The notes under the pieces were generated by a model. It was not told the DNA's origin and searched no databases. It worked only from the letters and a program-made list of their open reading frames with translations. Of a stretch of 64,000 bases of DNA, positions 26,369 to 34,924 are shown in pieces. Position 1 is the stretch's first letter; every line of letters starts with the position of its first letter. The stretch lies in assembly GCF_012295575.1 (NCBI RefSeq), contig NZ_CP051180.1, positions 868,001 through 932,000 of the forward strand, given 5' to 3'. This stretch comes from Ferrimonas lipolytica. Its GTDB lineage: Bacteria > Pseudomonadota > Gammaproteobacteria > Enterobacterales > Shewanellaceae. The position numbers and the translations under genes were made by a program.

Positions 26369-26842
26369 TTAAACAACCTGATTTTTAATCTGAGGCTGCA
26401 ATTTTGCCTGAAGCCATAAGCCCGATGATTTCATCATGGCACCAAACAAAACACCTACCAGCAGCGATGGGACAACCATTTGCCAGTTGCCATTGGAGGC
26501 AAAGGTCGCGCAACACCCTAAAAAGGTGCCAGGTATGTAATTAAGCCACTCTTTTTTCGCTTGGATACACATCAGCATCGACACAATGCCAGTAATGATG
26601 TAGCCGATAACCTCGATGTTACTGACGGTGGAAAGCTGGATAATAACCATGCCCCAAAACACACCGCTTAGATTGGTTAGCATGCTGATGGCGACTGCCT
26701 TTTTGCCTTCAGCTGGCGCAGCAAAATAGGTTGAGCAGCCCATAAATCCTGCCCAGGTTAGCAGACCAAGGGCGACCGAGAGCCATCCCCACAGTGCCGA
26801 GAGAATACCAGTAGTAATTGAGATAGCGACCAATGCAGACAT
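26369..26842 (-). CDS. DUF1097 inner-membrane protein (YcdZ-like)
   Basis: 157 residues with four to five transmembrane helices and few charged residues. Features of DUF1097: Trp-Ala-Gly-Phe-Met-Gly-Cys-Ser-Thr-Tyr-Phe-Ala near residue 31, Ser-Gly-Val-Phe-Trp-Gly, and Gly-Thr-Phe-Leu-Gly-Cys-Cys-Ala-Thr-Phe-Ala in the last third. E. coli YcdZ is of this family; its role is not known. The gene is alone. The upstream region has a CRP-like half-site pair with 7-bp rather than 6-bp spacing. Confidence 0.82.
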   Translation of the reverse strand: MSALVAISITTGILSALWGWLSVALGLLTWAGFMGCSTYFAAPAEGKKAVAISMLTNLSGVFWGMVIIQLSTVSNIEVIGYIITGIVSMLMCIQAKKEWLNYIPGTFLGCCATFASNGNWQMVVPSLLVGVLFGAMMKSSGLWLQAKLQPQIKNQVV

Positions 26843-27109
26843 GATTCGTTTTCACCAAGCTGAGTAAACCAGCCAGAATATTAGCCGCTTAAGTTGAAGA
26901 TGTTGTGACGATTGATCACACTTTTGTGGTTAATTTTCAACATTGAGCTCAAGTTAAACCGAAGATTAACCTTATTGGTTGTTCTTAATGAGTTTTATGA
27001 AATTAAATAATGTCGAATGTTTTTCAATTACAGCGCGGGTCTTGGGCGTGTCAGCGAATGCAGATGTGACTAACAGGCAGAATATTGGCTATGGACTAGC
27101 TAAGAGCGA
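26843..27109. other. Spacer between the DUF1097 gene and the tRNA-Pro terminator
   Basis: Holds the likely promoter of the DUF1097 gene, with a TGTGA-N7-TCACA motif near 26904. No supported gene was seen; a short plus-strand frame here lacks a ribosome binding site and runs into the tRNA terminator. Confidence 0.5.
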
Positions 27110-27142
27110 CCAAGCCCACAACGGAGGCCGTTGTGGGCTTGG
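27110..27142 (-). terminator. Terminator-like inverted repeat after tRNA-Pro
   Basis: CCAAGCCCACAACGG / CCGTTGTGGGCTTGG perfect 15-bp stem with a 3-nt loop, directly downstream of tRNA-Pro on the minus strand. Confidence 0.8.
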
Positions 27143-27151
27143 TGCTGAAGG

Positions 27152-27228
27152 TGGTCGGCCAGAGAGGACTTGAACCTCCGACCCTCGCTCCCCCAGAGCG
27201 ATGCGCTACCAGACTGCGCTACTGGCCG
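27152..27228 (-). tRNA. tRNA-Pro (GGG)
   Basis: 77 nt including CCA. Acceptor CGGCCAG pairs with CTGGCCG. D-arm AGCGCAGTCTGGTAGCGC, anticodon stem TCGCT/AGCGA with loop CTGGGGG giving anticodon GGG, T-arm GTCGG-AGGTTCAAGTC. Close to E. coli proL. Confidence 0.95.
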
Positions 27229-27315
27229 ATACCATTTAAATATCTCGCAGCGGCGTTATAAAATCAATAGTTTTCAACTCTAACTGATTGATGTTTATCC
27301 AGTTGATGCGTGCTG

Positions 27316-29109
27316 TTAGTGGCTACGGAAGCGACCACCTTCTTCCATCATCAGTACCAAAACTGGCACATCAAGCTTGGCTTCACGCTGCCGCTTATAG
27401 TTATTGTTGTACACGCGGTAGGCACCACGATTGTCGATCACGGTGATGGCACGTTCGGTTTGAATCGCAAACTGACGAGCGTTGCCAATAACCAAATAGT
27501 CGTTGTGTGGCGGCTGATATAGCTCTTCACCTAGGCTGTATTCACGGATTGGCGTGGTGCACTGGAGTAAGTTGGTCATTAACGTCGGTACCACACCGTA
27601 GTGACTGGTGCGATGACTTATGGCTCGTGGGCGTTGCCCGTTCCAGCGGATAAGCAGTGGCACTCTGGTGGCTGCGGGGCTGAAGTTAGCGCGGCTATCG
27701 GCATTAATGTCAGTGGTAAATAGGTGGCCATGGGTACCGGTAATGATCACCACGGTGTTTTCTCCCGCGGCTTCAACCAATCGTTGGAGCTGTCCATCGA
27801 TAAAGTGCAACGACTGCCGGTACTGGTTAAACAACACCTGTTGGGCGTGGTTTAACGATTTGTCGGCTCGCACTGTCGGGATCCCAACTTCGCCAACAGG
27901 GGTACTGTAATAAGCGGGTGCTGACAAGCTCACCAGATTAAACTGTGGGCCGTTTTTCTGCTCTATATGGCTGATGACCTGTTGGCTAATGGCAATATCT
28001 TGCTCGGCAGCGACATCATCGACAGGGGTAGGAACCACATTAAAGTCTTGTAGCCAGGTTTGTTTATCAAACGGGGTTGCCGCTTGATTGATGCCGTAAG
28101 CGGACAGATGGTAGCCCGCTCGGTGTAGTTGTTTGGTTAGCTCTGGGCCTTTTAAGTCCAACAGTAGTGGCTCTCGGTATGAGGGCAACATGCTGTAGAA
28201 CATAGTGAATAGGCCGTGGTTGTAGCTGTTGCTAGCCGAAGAGTGGTGCTCAAACCAGTGGGATTGCTGGGATAGGTCCATCAGGTACGGCATGGTTTGC
28301 TGATTAACCATGTCGGCGCGGAAGCCATCTATGGTGATCATCAACACATCTTGGGTGGTTGGTGGCACGCAATTGATGTCGGTCAGCGGATATAGCAATT
28401 GATGTGATGAAGGGGCAATGCGATTGGGTACCGCCATCTCTCCCTCTTCCATCAACCCTTGGCGGGCGATAAAGCCTCGAGCGGTAGCCGGGTAATGCAA
28501 CGGGAATATATCGTCTTGTGCCACAATTGGACGGTAACCAGTAGCATCGGCCCAAATATGCACCAAGTGCGACGCGATAAAACAACTGGCTAGTACGATT
28601 ACCACCGGAATCCCCATACGGCGACGACGAACTCGAGCTAATCGTTTCCAAAGTCCATTGGCTAGCACTAGCTGTAAGGCGAGCAGGGCGATTGGGAATA
28701 CGGCCACAATGGGGTTGTCGAGTAGGGCACCGATATCAGCGCTGGCGATATCAAGAACAAATGGATTGAGGTGGAGTCGATAGTGGTCAAAAATTTCGGC
28801 ATCGAAGGCCAAAATGGTTAACCCGATGGTTGCAACCAAAGCACCAACGCCGCGCAATATGTGCGAAAACGGCAGCAGTACTGTAATTGGAAACAGAGTA
28901 AATAAGTATCCAGCAAAGCCCAAGAATGCAAAATGGCCAACCAGGTTCACCAGCATGTACGCCTGGGCCAATAGCGTGTCAGGCCAGCCTTGGATGTACA
29001 AAAAACGTGTTGCGATTAGCATTGCTAACAGCATGTTTATAAAGGTAAACCAGTGTCCCCACAGTACCAAGGGCGACACATTGTCTTTGGTGTGATCGTT
29101 GAATTGCAT
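27316..29109 (-). CDS. yejM: Inner-membrane sulfatase-fold protein YejM / PbgA / LapC
   Basis: 597 residues. Five N-terminal transmembrane helices (DUF3413, to about residue 190), then a periplasmic sulfatase-like domain: Ile-Thr-Ile-Asp-Gly-Phe-Arg-Ala-Asp-Met near residue 268, His-His-Ser-Ser-Ala-Ser-Asn-Ser, Thr-Gly-Thr-His-Gly-His-Leu-Phe. In E. coli YejM senses LPS and regulates LpxC stability via LapB. The nucleophile position reads Ser-Asn rather than the Cys/Ser motif of active sulfatases, which fits a non-catalytic role. It lies downstream of yejL and divergent from yejK, a conserved trio. Confidence 0.92.
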   Translation of the reverse strand: MQFNDHTKDNVSPLVLWGHWFTFINMLLAMLIATRFLYIQGWPDTLLAQAYMLVNLVGHFAFLGFAGYLFTLFPITVLLPFSHILRGVGALVATIGLTILAFDAEIFDHYRLHLNPFVLDIASADIGALLDNPIVAVFPIALLALQLVLANGLWKRLARVRRRRMGIPVVIVLASCFIASHLVHIWADATGYRPIVAQDDIFPLHYPATARGFIARQGLMEEGEMAVPNRIAPSSHQLLYPLTDINCVPPTTQDVLMITIDGFRADMVNQQTMPYLMDLSQQSHWFEHHSSASNSYNHGLFTMFYSMLPSYREPLLLDLKGPELTKQLHRAGYHLSAYGINQAATPFDKQTWLQDFNVVPTPVDDVAAEQDIAISQQVISHIEQKNGPQFNLVSLSAPAYYSTPVGEVGIPTVRADKSLNHAQQVLFNQYRQSLHFIDGQLQRLVEAAGENTVVIITGTHGHLFTTDINADSRANFSPAATRVPLLIRWNGQRPRAISHRTSHYGVVPTLMTNLLQCTTPIREYSLGEELYQPPHNDYLVIGNARQFAIQTERAITVIDNRGAYRVYNNNYKRQREAKLDVPVLVLMMEEGGRFRSH

Positions 29110-29187
29110 TCTAGGGCTTCAGGCCTGACAAGTTAGGGTTATCCTACGGTGAATAAAAACAGTAATCCAGCAAGCTATTTCAATTGT

Positions 29188-29415
29188 TTAGGCGTCATCA
29201 CTGCTATCGATGGATGCCTGCAAAGCTTGCGCAAACTGTTCGGCCAGTGCAGCACGATTTGCCGGTGCAATTTTGCTGTTAATGATAATGGTAGCGGCAT
29301 TACCAAGGGACATAAGCGCCAAATCGGTTGGGGTTTGGTGTTTTTCCATCACTGCCAGCAGATCCGACAGCAGGGTTTCTACTTGTTGATTGCTGTATTT
29401 AGATACGATCGCCAT
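29188..29415 (-). CDS. yejL: DUF1414 protein YejL
   Basis: 75 residues from ATG 29415, behind AGGAAA; a longer upstream frame adds a leader absent from the family. Pattern: Met-Ala-Ile-Val-Ser-Lys-Tyr-Ser-Asn, Glu-Lys-His-Gln-Thr-Pro-Thr-Asp-Leu, Ser-Leu-Gly-Asn-Ala. E. coli YejL is also 75 residues. Small cytoplasmic helical protein of unknown role, always next to yejM and yejK. Confidence 0.93.
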   Translation of the reverse strand: MAIVSKYSNQQVETLLSDLLAVMEKHQTPTDLALMSLGNAATIIINSKIAPANRAALAEQFAQALQASIDSSDDA

Positions 29416-29489
29416 GAGTTTTCCTGTGATGTTATAAAAAGGGCGGCATATAATAGCGGCTTTTACTGCCAACGACTAATGCCAAAGCC

Positions 29490-30539
29490 ATGAGTATAAA
29501 AATCGATCAAGCCATTATCCACACAGTCAACCAAGGTAACGATGGTCAACTGGAGTGCCGCTTACGCTCACAACCGCTCAAGCAGTCGATGGCTGCTGAC
29601 GACCTAATCGCTGAACTGCACCGATTATACACCGCCAAAGCCGGCAAAGGTTTTGGCCACTTTGGGGTTCCTATTAATGAAGACGGCACCCCAGCCGGTG
29701 AAGCCAATGAGGAGTTCGAACAAGCGCTAACCCAATGGCAAGCCGGTGAACTCGGCTATGTAGAGTTTACGGCACAAGCCAGTAATCTGCTTGGTAAAGA
29801 GTTATCTAAGTATGATTTTGCCACTGGTGGTTACCTACTGTTGGCTCATTACAGCCACGTTGCTTGCAACTACCTATTTGTGGCTCTGATCTCAGCTAAG
29901 CCGTCAGTGGCGGTATCCGATGAAATGGAAGTACACGGCATGGAGCATTTAGATTTGTCTAATATGCAGCTGACTGCCCGCATCGATTTAACCGAGTGGA
30001 AGGCCGATCCTACCTCTAAAAAGTACATCTCCTTCGTCAAAGGTCGAGCCGGGCGTAAGATCGCCGACTTTTTCTTAGACTTTATGGGCTGTATTGAAGG
30101 CATTGATGCTAAAAAGCAAAATAAAGCGTTGATGCAGGCGGTTGAGGATTACGTTGGCACGGCAGAACTCGATAAGTCTGAGCAGCAAGATTGCCGTGAC
30201 GCCGTGTTCGACTACTGTAAAAGCCAGATTGCCACAGGTGATAACGTTCAGATCAGTGACATTGCCGATGAGTTGGCAGACAAAGGCTTGGAAAGCTTCC
30301 ACCAATTTACCAGCGATGGCAGCTATGAGTTGATTGAGGAGTTTCCGGCTGATCAGAGCACGTTGCGTCAATTGAAGAAGTTTGCCGGTACCGGCGGTGG
30401 TGTTTCTTTGAGTTTTGATGGTCAACATTTAGGCGAACGAGTGCAGTGGGATCCGGCTCGAGATACCATAACTATTCATGGTGTTCCGCCAAACCTGTTA
30501 GAGCAGTTGATGCGTCGCAGCGGCAGCAAGGCTGATTAA
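29490..30539 (+). CDS. yejK: Nucleoid-associated protein YejK (NdpA)
   Basis: 349 residues. Family features: N-terminal Ile-Ile-His-Thr-Val-Asn near residue 10, Phe-Gly-His-Phe near 55, Tyr-Leu-Leu-Leu-Ala-His-Tyr, [13 protein letters not shown], and Lys-Gly-Arg-Ala-Gly-Arg-Lys. YejK is abundant on the nucleoid and interacts with topoisomerases in E. coli. Divergent from yejL with a 74-bp shared promoter region. Length close to E. coli YejK (335). Confidence 0.94.
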   Translation: MSIKIDQAIIHTVNQGNDGQLECRLRSQPLKQSMAADDLIAELHRLYTAKAGKGFGHFGVPINEDGTPAGEANEEFEQALTQWQAGELGYVEFTAQASNLLGKELSKYDFATGGYLLLAHYSHVACNYLFVALISAKPSVAVSDEMEVHGMEHLDLSNMQLTARIDLTEWKADPTSKKYISFVKGRAGRKIADFFLDFMGCIEGIDAKKQNKALMQAVEDYVGTAELDKSEQQDCRDAVFDYCKSQIATGDNVQISDIADELADKGLESFHQFTSDGSYELIEEFPADQSTLRQLKKFAGTGGGVSLSFDGQHLGERVQWDPARDTITIHGVPPNLLEQLMRRSGSKAD

Positions 30540-30781
30540 TTATTATTCATATTGTTGGGCAATTGGTACGCCTGAATAATTACGCGGTAATGGTGCATTA
30601 AAAGGTGTGATGCCGATCACTAAAGGCGCAGTGGTCGGCACTTTTAAAACTAAATAAGTGTCGGTAGGATACCCGCTACAAATAACTTCTTGTGCATAAA
30701 AATGCACTGAAGTGAAATTAATCCCAGTTACGGCACCATCAATAATTGGGATAATTACTCTTTAAGCAGGCACAACACACC

Positions 30782-32128
30782 ATGCAAAATAATTCGTTAC
30801 GGAACATCCTGATGTTCCTGATCCCATCGATACTGGGCGTCTTTTTCTTTATGACCCCGGTTGTTCACGCCGATGGTATTACTATCCCTATTGCGGTTTT
30901 GAAAGATGCTCTGCTTGGTGTTATTGGCGATAACATTGCCGCGGTAGTAAGTGGTGTGTTGATTGTCTCAGCGCTAGCCGCTATTGCCACCAAACTGTTT
31001 AAACCTCAGTTTATTCTCAACAACTCATTCCTGAACGGGCTGTTTAATCCGTCGCCGCTGTGGTTTTCTGTTCGTGTATTGGGTGCTGCCTTCGTTGCTA
31101 TGGTTATCACTCAAACAGGCCCTGAAGTGATCATCAGTGATCTAACCGGTGCTTTTGTGTTTGCCGAGCTAATGCCAACGCTATTTGCCGTATTTGTGTT
31201 TGCAGGTTTGTTATTGCCACTGTTGACCCACTTTGGCTTGCTCGAACTGATTGGTAGCCTGCTGACCAAGGTGATGCGTCCGCTGTTTAATCTGCCTGGC
31301 CGTTCAGCCATTGACTGCCTTGCGTCATGGCTTGGCGATGGCTCCGTTGGGATCTTGATGTCGTCGAAGCAGTATGAAGAAAAGTGTTATACCCAGCGTG
31401 AAGCTGCGGTTATTGGCACTACCTTCTCGGCCGTATCCATTAGTTTCAGTTTGGTGGTGATTGCTCAGGTTGGCTTAGAGTCGATGTTTATTCCTTTCTA
31501 CTTAACCGTTTGTGTCGCTGGTTTAGTAGTAGCGTTGATTGTGCCGCGTTTACCACCGTTATCTAATAAGAAAGATCTGCTGATTGATGGCACCGAGCGC
31601 GCTAAAGACGCTGAGGTGATCCCTGCTGGTCATACTGTATTCTCTTTCGGTTATCAGAATGCTCTAAATACAGCAGCCAAGATTGAAAAGCTGTCTGACG
31701 TTATTGTCGTGAGCTGTAAAAATGCCATCGATATGGTGTTTGGAGTACTACCAGTGGTTATGGCTGTGGGTACCATGGGACTTATTGTGGCCGAGTTTAC
31801 CCCAGTGTTTGCTTGGTTGGGTGCACCGTTTGTACCGTTACTCGAGCTGTTGCAGATCCCGTTTGCTGAAGCGGCCTCTGAAACCATGGTGGTTGGTTTT
31901 GCGGATATGTTTATTCCATCAATCATTGCTGCAGGTATTGAAAATGACATGACCAAGTTTGTGATTGCCGCTTTGTCTGTTACCCAACTTATCTTTATGT
32001 CAGAAGTAGGCGCCTTGTTACTGGGCTCTAAGATCCCAGTAAATGCATTTGAGCTATTGGTGGTGTTCTTGCTGCGTACCTTAGTATCGCTGCCAGTGAT
32101 TGCTGGCATGGCTCATCTGATTTTCTAA
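30782..32128 (+). CDS. YjiH-family membrane protein with nucleoside-recognition (Gate) domain
   Basis: 448 residues, nine to eleven predicted transmembrane helices. Gate-domain features: Asp-Cys-Leu-Ala-Ser-Trp-Leu-Gly-Asp-Gly-Ser-Val-Gly near residue 178, Tyr-Thr-Gln-Arg-Glu-Ala-Ala-Val-Ile-Gly-Thr-Thr-Phe, and Gly-Phe-Ala-Asp-Met-Phe-Ile-Pro in the last quarter. This matches the YjiH group, related to nucleoside transport proteins and SpmA/SpmB but of unknown substrate. It is monocistronic. The 240-bp leader holds two short inverted repeats (near 30612-30638 and 30696-30712) that may be regulatory. Confidence 0.85.
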   Translation: MQNNSLRNILMFLIPSILGVFFFMTPVVHADGITIPIAVLKDALLGVIGDNIAAVVSGVLIVSALAAIATKLFKPQFILNNSFLNGLFNPSPLWFSVRVLGAAFVAMVITQTGPEVIISDLTGAFVFAELMPTLFAVFVFAGLLLPLLTHFGLLELIGSLLTKVMRPLFNLPGRSAIDCLASWLGDGSVGILMSSKQYEEKCYTQREAAVIGTTFSAVSISFSLVVIAQVGLESMFIPFYLTVCVAGLVVALIVPRLPPLSNKKDLLIDGTERAKDAEVIPAGHTVFSFGYQNALNTAAKIEKLSDVIVVSCKNAIDMVFGVLPVVMAVGTMGLIVAEFTPVFAWLGAPFVPLLELLQIPFAEAASETMVVGFADMFIPSIIAAGIENDMTKFVIAALSVTQLIFMSEVGALLLGSKIPVNAFELLVVFLLRTLVSLPVIAGMAHLIF

Positions 32129-32146
32129 CCAGCGCCAGAGCGAACC

Positions 32147-32170
32147 AAAGCCGAGCTTATGCTCGGCTTT
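32147..32170 (+). terminator. Intrinsic terminator of the YjiH-family gene
   Basis: AAAGCCGAGC / GCTCGGCTTT stem with a TTAT loop, 18 bp after the stop. Confidence 0.9.
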
Positions 32171-32254
32171 GTTGTATCTGCATGTTGCCAAGCATAGGCG
32201 AGGGCGGGTAGCGGTGATATGGTGATTGCTTCAATCAGCAGAGAATCAGTTGTC

Positions 32255-32578
32255 ATGGATAAGATAACCCTTACCAATATCGAAACCATTCCCGGAAAAA
32301 CCATCGTTAGCCACCTTGGCTTAGTTCAGGGTAATACAGTGCGCGCCAAACATGTTGGTCGTGATTTTATGGCGGGGCTTAAGAATCTCGTTGGTGGCGA
32401 ATTGGTTGGTTATACCGAACTGCTGCAAGAATCCCGAGAGCAAGCGGTCGAACGGATGACCGAACAAGCTATCGCCATTGGAGCTAATGCGGTAATCAAT
32501 GTTCGCTTCTCAACGTCATCAGTGACCTCCGGTGCGGCGGAATTGTTTGCCTACGGTACTGCGGTTGTAGTGGAGTAA
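32255..32578 (+). CDS. YbjQ-family (DUF74) protein 1
   Basis: 107 residues from ATG 32255, equal to E. coli YbjQ; an in-frame ATG at 32219 would add 12 residues. Core features: Gly-Lys-Thr-Ile-Val, Arg-Asp-Phe-Met-Ala-Gly-Leu-Lys-Asn-Leu-Val-Gly-Gly-Glu near residue 37, Gly-Ala-Asn-Ala-Val and Tyr-Gly-Thr-Ala-Val-Val. YbjQ proteins form small oligomers; a metal-binding role has been suggested by domain naming but not proven. It is the first gene of a three-gene operon with a second YbjQ protein and an M48 protease. Confidence 0.88.
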   Translation: MDKITLTNIETIPGKTIVSHLGLVQGNTVRAKHVGRDFMAGLKNLVGGELVGYTELLQESREQAVERMTEQAIAIGANAVINVRFSTSSVTSGAAELFAYGTAVVVE

Positions 32579-32581
32579 CCA

Positions 32582-33040
32582 ATGCAGACACTCATTGGGG
32601 TACTGTTGTTGATTGGCTTAGGCTTCGTGTTTGGGCGCTATGCAGAGCAACGACATTTCAAACGTCTGCGCCAAGAAGAAGCTCGGTTGCAGTCGATATT
32701 GGTGTTTAATACCAAAGAGGTGCCAGCGCAATTCCAACCCTGTCGGGTTAGCTTGGTGGGGGGTAATACCGTTATAGCGGTGGATTACTTTAAGAGCTTT
32801 GTGGCGTCGCTTCGCAACATTGTTGGCGGCAACGTTAGTTCATTTGAGTCATTGATTGAACGGGCGCGCAGAGAATCGATTGTGCGAATGAAGCAAGAAG
32901 CTGAACAACTTGGTGCCAATGCGGTGTTCAATATGCGTATTGAAACCTCAGCAATTGGCCAAGGAGACGATAAGAGCCAAGTCTCGGTTGAGGTTTATGC
33001 ATATGGTACGGCGGTAGTGAGCGATGAGCCAGTTCGTTAA
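32582..33040 (+). CDS. YbjQ-family protein 2 with N-terminal membrane anchor
   Basis: 152 residues. Residues 2-20 form a transmembrane helix (Leu-Ile-Gly-Val-Leu-Leu-Leu-Ile), followed by an Arg/Glu-rich amphipathic linker to about residue 40. The YbjQ core then shows Phe-Lys-Ser-Phe-Val-Ala-Ser-Leu-Arg-Asn-Ile-Val-Gly-Gly and Gly-Ala-Asn-Ala-Val-Phe-Asn-Met. It starts 3 bp after the first ybjQ-like gene and overlaps the protease gene by 17 bp, so translation is coupled. The anchored second copy suggests a membrane-linked complex of the two YbjQ proteins. Confidence 0.87.
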   Translation: MQTLIGVLLLIGLGFVFGRYAEQRHFKRLRQEEARLQSILVFNTKEVPAQFQPCRVSLVGGNTVIAVDYFKSFVASLRNIVGGNVSSFESLIERARRESIVRMKQEAEQLGANAVFNMRIETSAIGQGDDKSQVSVEVYAYGTAVVSDEPVR

Positions 33041-33809
33041 TCGTCCTACCCCAGAAAATAACCATAAGTCAGGTTCACCACTGCCAGATTTTTTTATTCT
33101 GGTTGCAGGCGTTGGTTTGGCGATTAGCGTAGTAGTGCTATTGATTAACCTAGCCATCGGTCAATTGGGACAGTTTATTCCATTCTCGTGGGAGCAACGG
33201 TTGGCACCTGCGTGGTCTGCTCAAAGAGTAGAGTCTCCAGCACAGCGACAGATGGATGAGCTATTGGCACGGTTGCTAGCGGTTAAGCCGATGCAAGACG
33301 ATATCGATGTGAAGGTCACGTTGATTGAGGACGAGCAGATCAACGCCTTTGCCGGATTAGGCGGCGAAATCGTTATCTTTAGCGGATTGATTGAAGCGTT
33401 GCCGTCGGAGAATGCGTTAGCGATGGTGGTCGCTCATGAACTGGCTCATGTACGCCAACGTCACGTGATTAAGTCACTATCAAAAAACCTTAGCATTACT
33501 GGGTTATCAATCTTATTGGGAATAGAAAACCAAGCGTTGTTACAGCTGTCGAGCCAATTCACCATGTTGTCCTTTAGTCGGGATGATGAAGCTGAAGCAG
33601 ATCAATTAGCGTTAGCGGCTGTCGTGGCTCTATATGGTCACAGCGGCGGTGTTACGGCGTTATTTGATGTACTAGAAAACGGAAATAGTTCAAGCTGGTT
33701 AAGCAGTCACCCAAGCAATGAGGCGCGGCGGGCGGCGACACAGGTTGGGCTCAATTTAGCGCAACCGCTGCCGCTATCTGCGGACTATCTTGATTTCAAA
33801 GCAAAATAG
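33024..33809 (+). CDS. M48-family membrane-anchored metalloprotease
   Basis: 261 residues. One transmembrane helix near residues 22-45, then the zinc protease domain with His-Glu-Leu-Ala-His-Val (HExxH) near residue 144 and the downstream Glu ligand in Asp-Asp-Glu-Ala-Glu-Ala-Asp near residue 190, the M48 arrangement of Oma1/BepA/LoiP proteins. Gly-Gly-Glu-Ile-Val-Ile-Phe and Ser-Ser-His-Pro-Ser-Asn-Glu-Ala-Arg are further family signatures. Overlaps the upstream ybjQ-like gene. Probably faces the periplasm and takes part in envelope quality control. Confidence 0.9.
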   Translation: MSQFVNRPTPENNHKSGSPLPDFFILVAGVGLAISVVVLLINLAIGQLGQFIPFSWEQRLAPAWSAQRVESPAQRQMDELLARLLAVKPMQDDIDVKVTLIEDEQINAFAGLGGEIVIFSGLIEALPSENALAMVVAHELAHVRQRHVIKSLSKNLSITGLSILLGIENQALLQLSSQFTMLSFSRDDEAEADQLALAAVVALYGHSGGVTALFDVLENGNSSSWLSSHPSNEARRAATQVGLNLAQPLPLSADYLDFKAK

Positions 33810-33825
33810 TTGAGCTTATAAAATC

Positions 33826-33853
33826 AAAAAACCAGCCTTACGGCTGGTTTTTT
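33826..33853. terminator. Bidirectional terminator, M48 gene and DUF3622 gene
   Basis: AAAAAACCAGCC / GGCTGGTTTTTT stem with a short loop; A and T runs on both sides suit the convergent genes. Confidence 0.93.
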
Positions 33854-33871
33854 GTTGATATTGAGGAGTGC

Positions 33872-34249
33872 TTACTCTTCGCTATCAAAGTCGCTGAAAT
33901 CGAACTCTTCGTCTTCAGCAACGTCATCGGCGTCAAACTCGTCACCTAAGGCTTCGGCACGTAAGGCGCGTTTTTCAGCGGCTTTTTGTTCCGCCTTTTC
34001 AGCTTGGCGAGCAGCAACGGCTTCACGCTCAATACGGGTTTTAGCGTGACGGTCGTTACGCTCTGCTTGGTTCTTTTGGAACTCTTGCAGCATCTCTTCA
34101 CCCCAAGCTTGTGCTTCAGCTTCAGTGGCAAAACGACCCTTCTTTTTAGACACCATGGTCTTGCGGTTGGACACTTTACGGATGATTTTTGCGGTCCACT
34201 TATCTTCGGTTTGTTCTACCGACAGTGAGAATTTTTTGCTTTGAGCCAT
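33872..34249 (-). CDS. DUF3622 protein, highly charged
   Basis: 125 residues. The N-terminal 50 residues form a small beta-rich segment (Trp-Thr-Ala-Lys-Ile-Ile-Arg-Lys-Val, Lys-Lys-Gly-Arg-Phe-Ala-Thr-Glu). An Ala/Lys/Arg/Glu helix (about residues 60-98) follows, and the tail is very acidic (Asp/Glu/Phe repeats to the end). The N-terminal part matches DUF3622, found in Shewanella and Vibrio relatives. Probably cytoplasmic; function unknown. Single gene ending in a shared terminator. Confidence 0.78.
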   Translation of the reverse strand: MAQSKKFSLSVEQTEDKWTAKIIRKVSNRKTMVSKKKGRFATEAEAQAWGEEMLQEFQKNQAERNDRHAKTRIEREAVAARQAEKAEQKAAEKRALRAEALGDEFDADDVAEDEEFDFSDFDSEE

Positions 34250-34408
34250 GGTGACAGGTTCCTAGGGGGGTTATCCAAGTTCAGATTCTCCGGCAGCACA
34301 GAACACAGTCAGTACTGAGAACCGGGGCGCACAGTATACGCCTCTTTTTATTTTATGCTCGCCTTTTTACTGAGCAATGCCGTTAACTTCGGTGGCAACC
34401 GGGCCAGT

Positions 34409-34789
34409 TTAGAAGTATTTGATGTTGGTGGCCGACTGGTTGAGTGAACTGTCGCTATAGGTTTCTGTCACCATAGCGGCATGTTCCATCGCTTGCATCA
34501 GCCCTAGTACGGCAGCTACGCCTAAGCCATGCAACCAGAATGTTGGACCACTACTGAGTTGTAGGCTAATCACTATGACCAAAACAACTTGGGATGACCC
34601 AAATAGAATAGCTAAGTGTTCTTTCGAAGCAGAGACGGCGATGGCAGTAAGAATTGGCAACAGCAGCAAACCATAGCCGAGGGGGCCCATATCTGCGCCG
34701 GTTTGGCTTGTCGGAGTTAATACCAATGGATGGCTCCAACAAAAAGCGGCAATGATGGCGATAAACGAGGCAACTGTTTCGCGTCCCAT
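34409..34789 (-). CDS. Small membrane protein, unknown
   Basis: 126 residues with three to four hydrophobic helices (about 5-20, 36-52, 60-77 and 85-100) and a polar C-terminal tail. No named family recognised. ATG at 34789 is preceded by AGGTTATT, a weak ribosome binding site. It lies between the DUF3622 gene and fadE on the same strand but is separated from both by terminators or long gaps, so it is probably transcribed alone. Confidence 0.6.
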   Translation of the reverse strand: MGRETVASFIAIIAAFCWSHPLVLTPTSQTGADMGPLGYGLLLLPILTAIAVSASKEHLAILFGSSQVVLVIVISLQLSSGPTFWLHGLGVAAVLGLMQAMEHAAMVTETYSDSSLNQSATNIKYF

Positions 34790-34875
34790 AATAACCTCAC
34801 GTCTTTTGTGCTTATAGTTATTATAGCTACTGGTGTTGAAATCACTGGGAGTTTTAGCGTGGTGGGAGAACTAAC

Positions 34876-34905
34876 TAAAAAGAAAGGGAGCCTAACGGCT
34901 CCCTT
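34876..34905 (-). terminator. Intrinsic terminator of fadE
   Basis: Read on the minus strand: AAGGGAGCC-GTTA-GGCTCCC stem then a TTTCTTTTT tail, 20 bp past the fadE stop. Confidence 0.9.
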
Positions 34906-34924
34906 GTTAGCTTATCTTATAAAG

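Noticed and set aside
26904-26920. CRP-like site upstream of the DUF1097 gene
   Set aside because: The half-sites TGTGA and TCACA are 7 bp apart instead of 6, so it is not a standard CRP operator.
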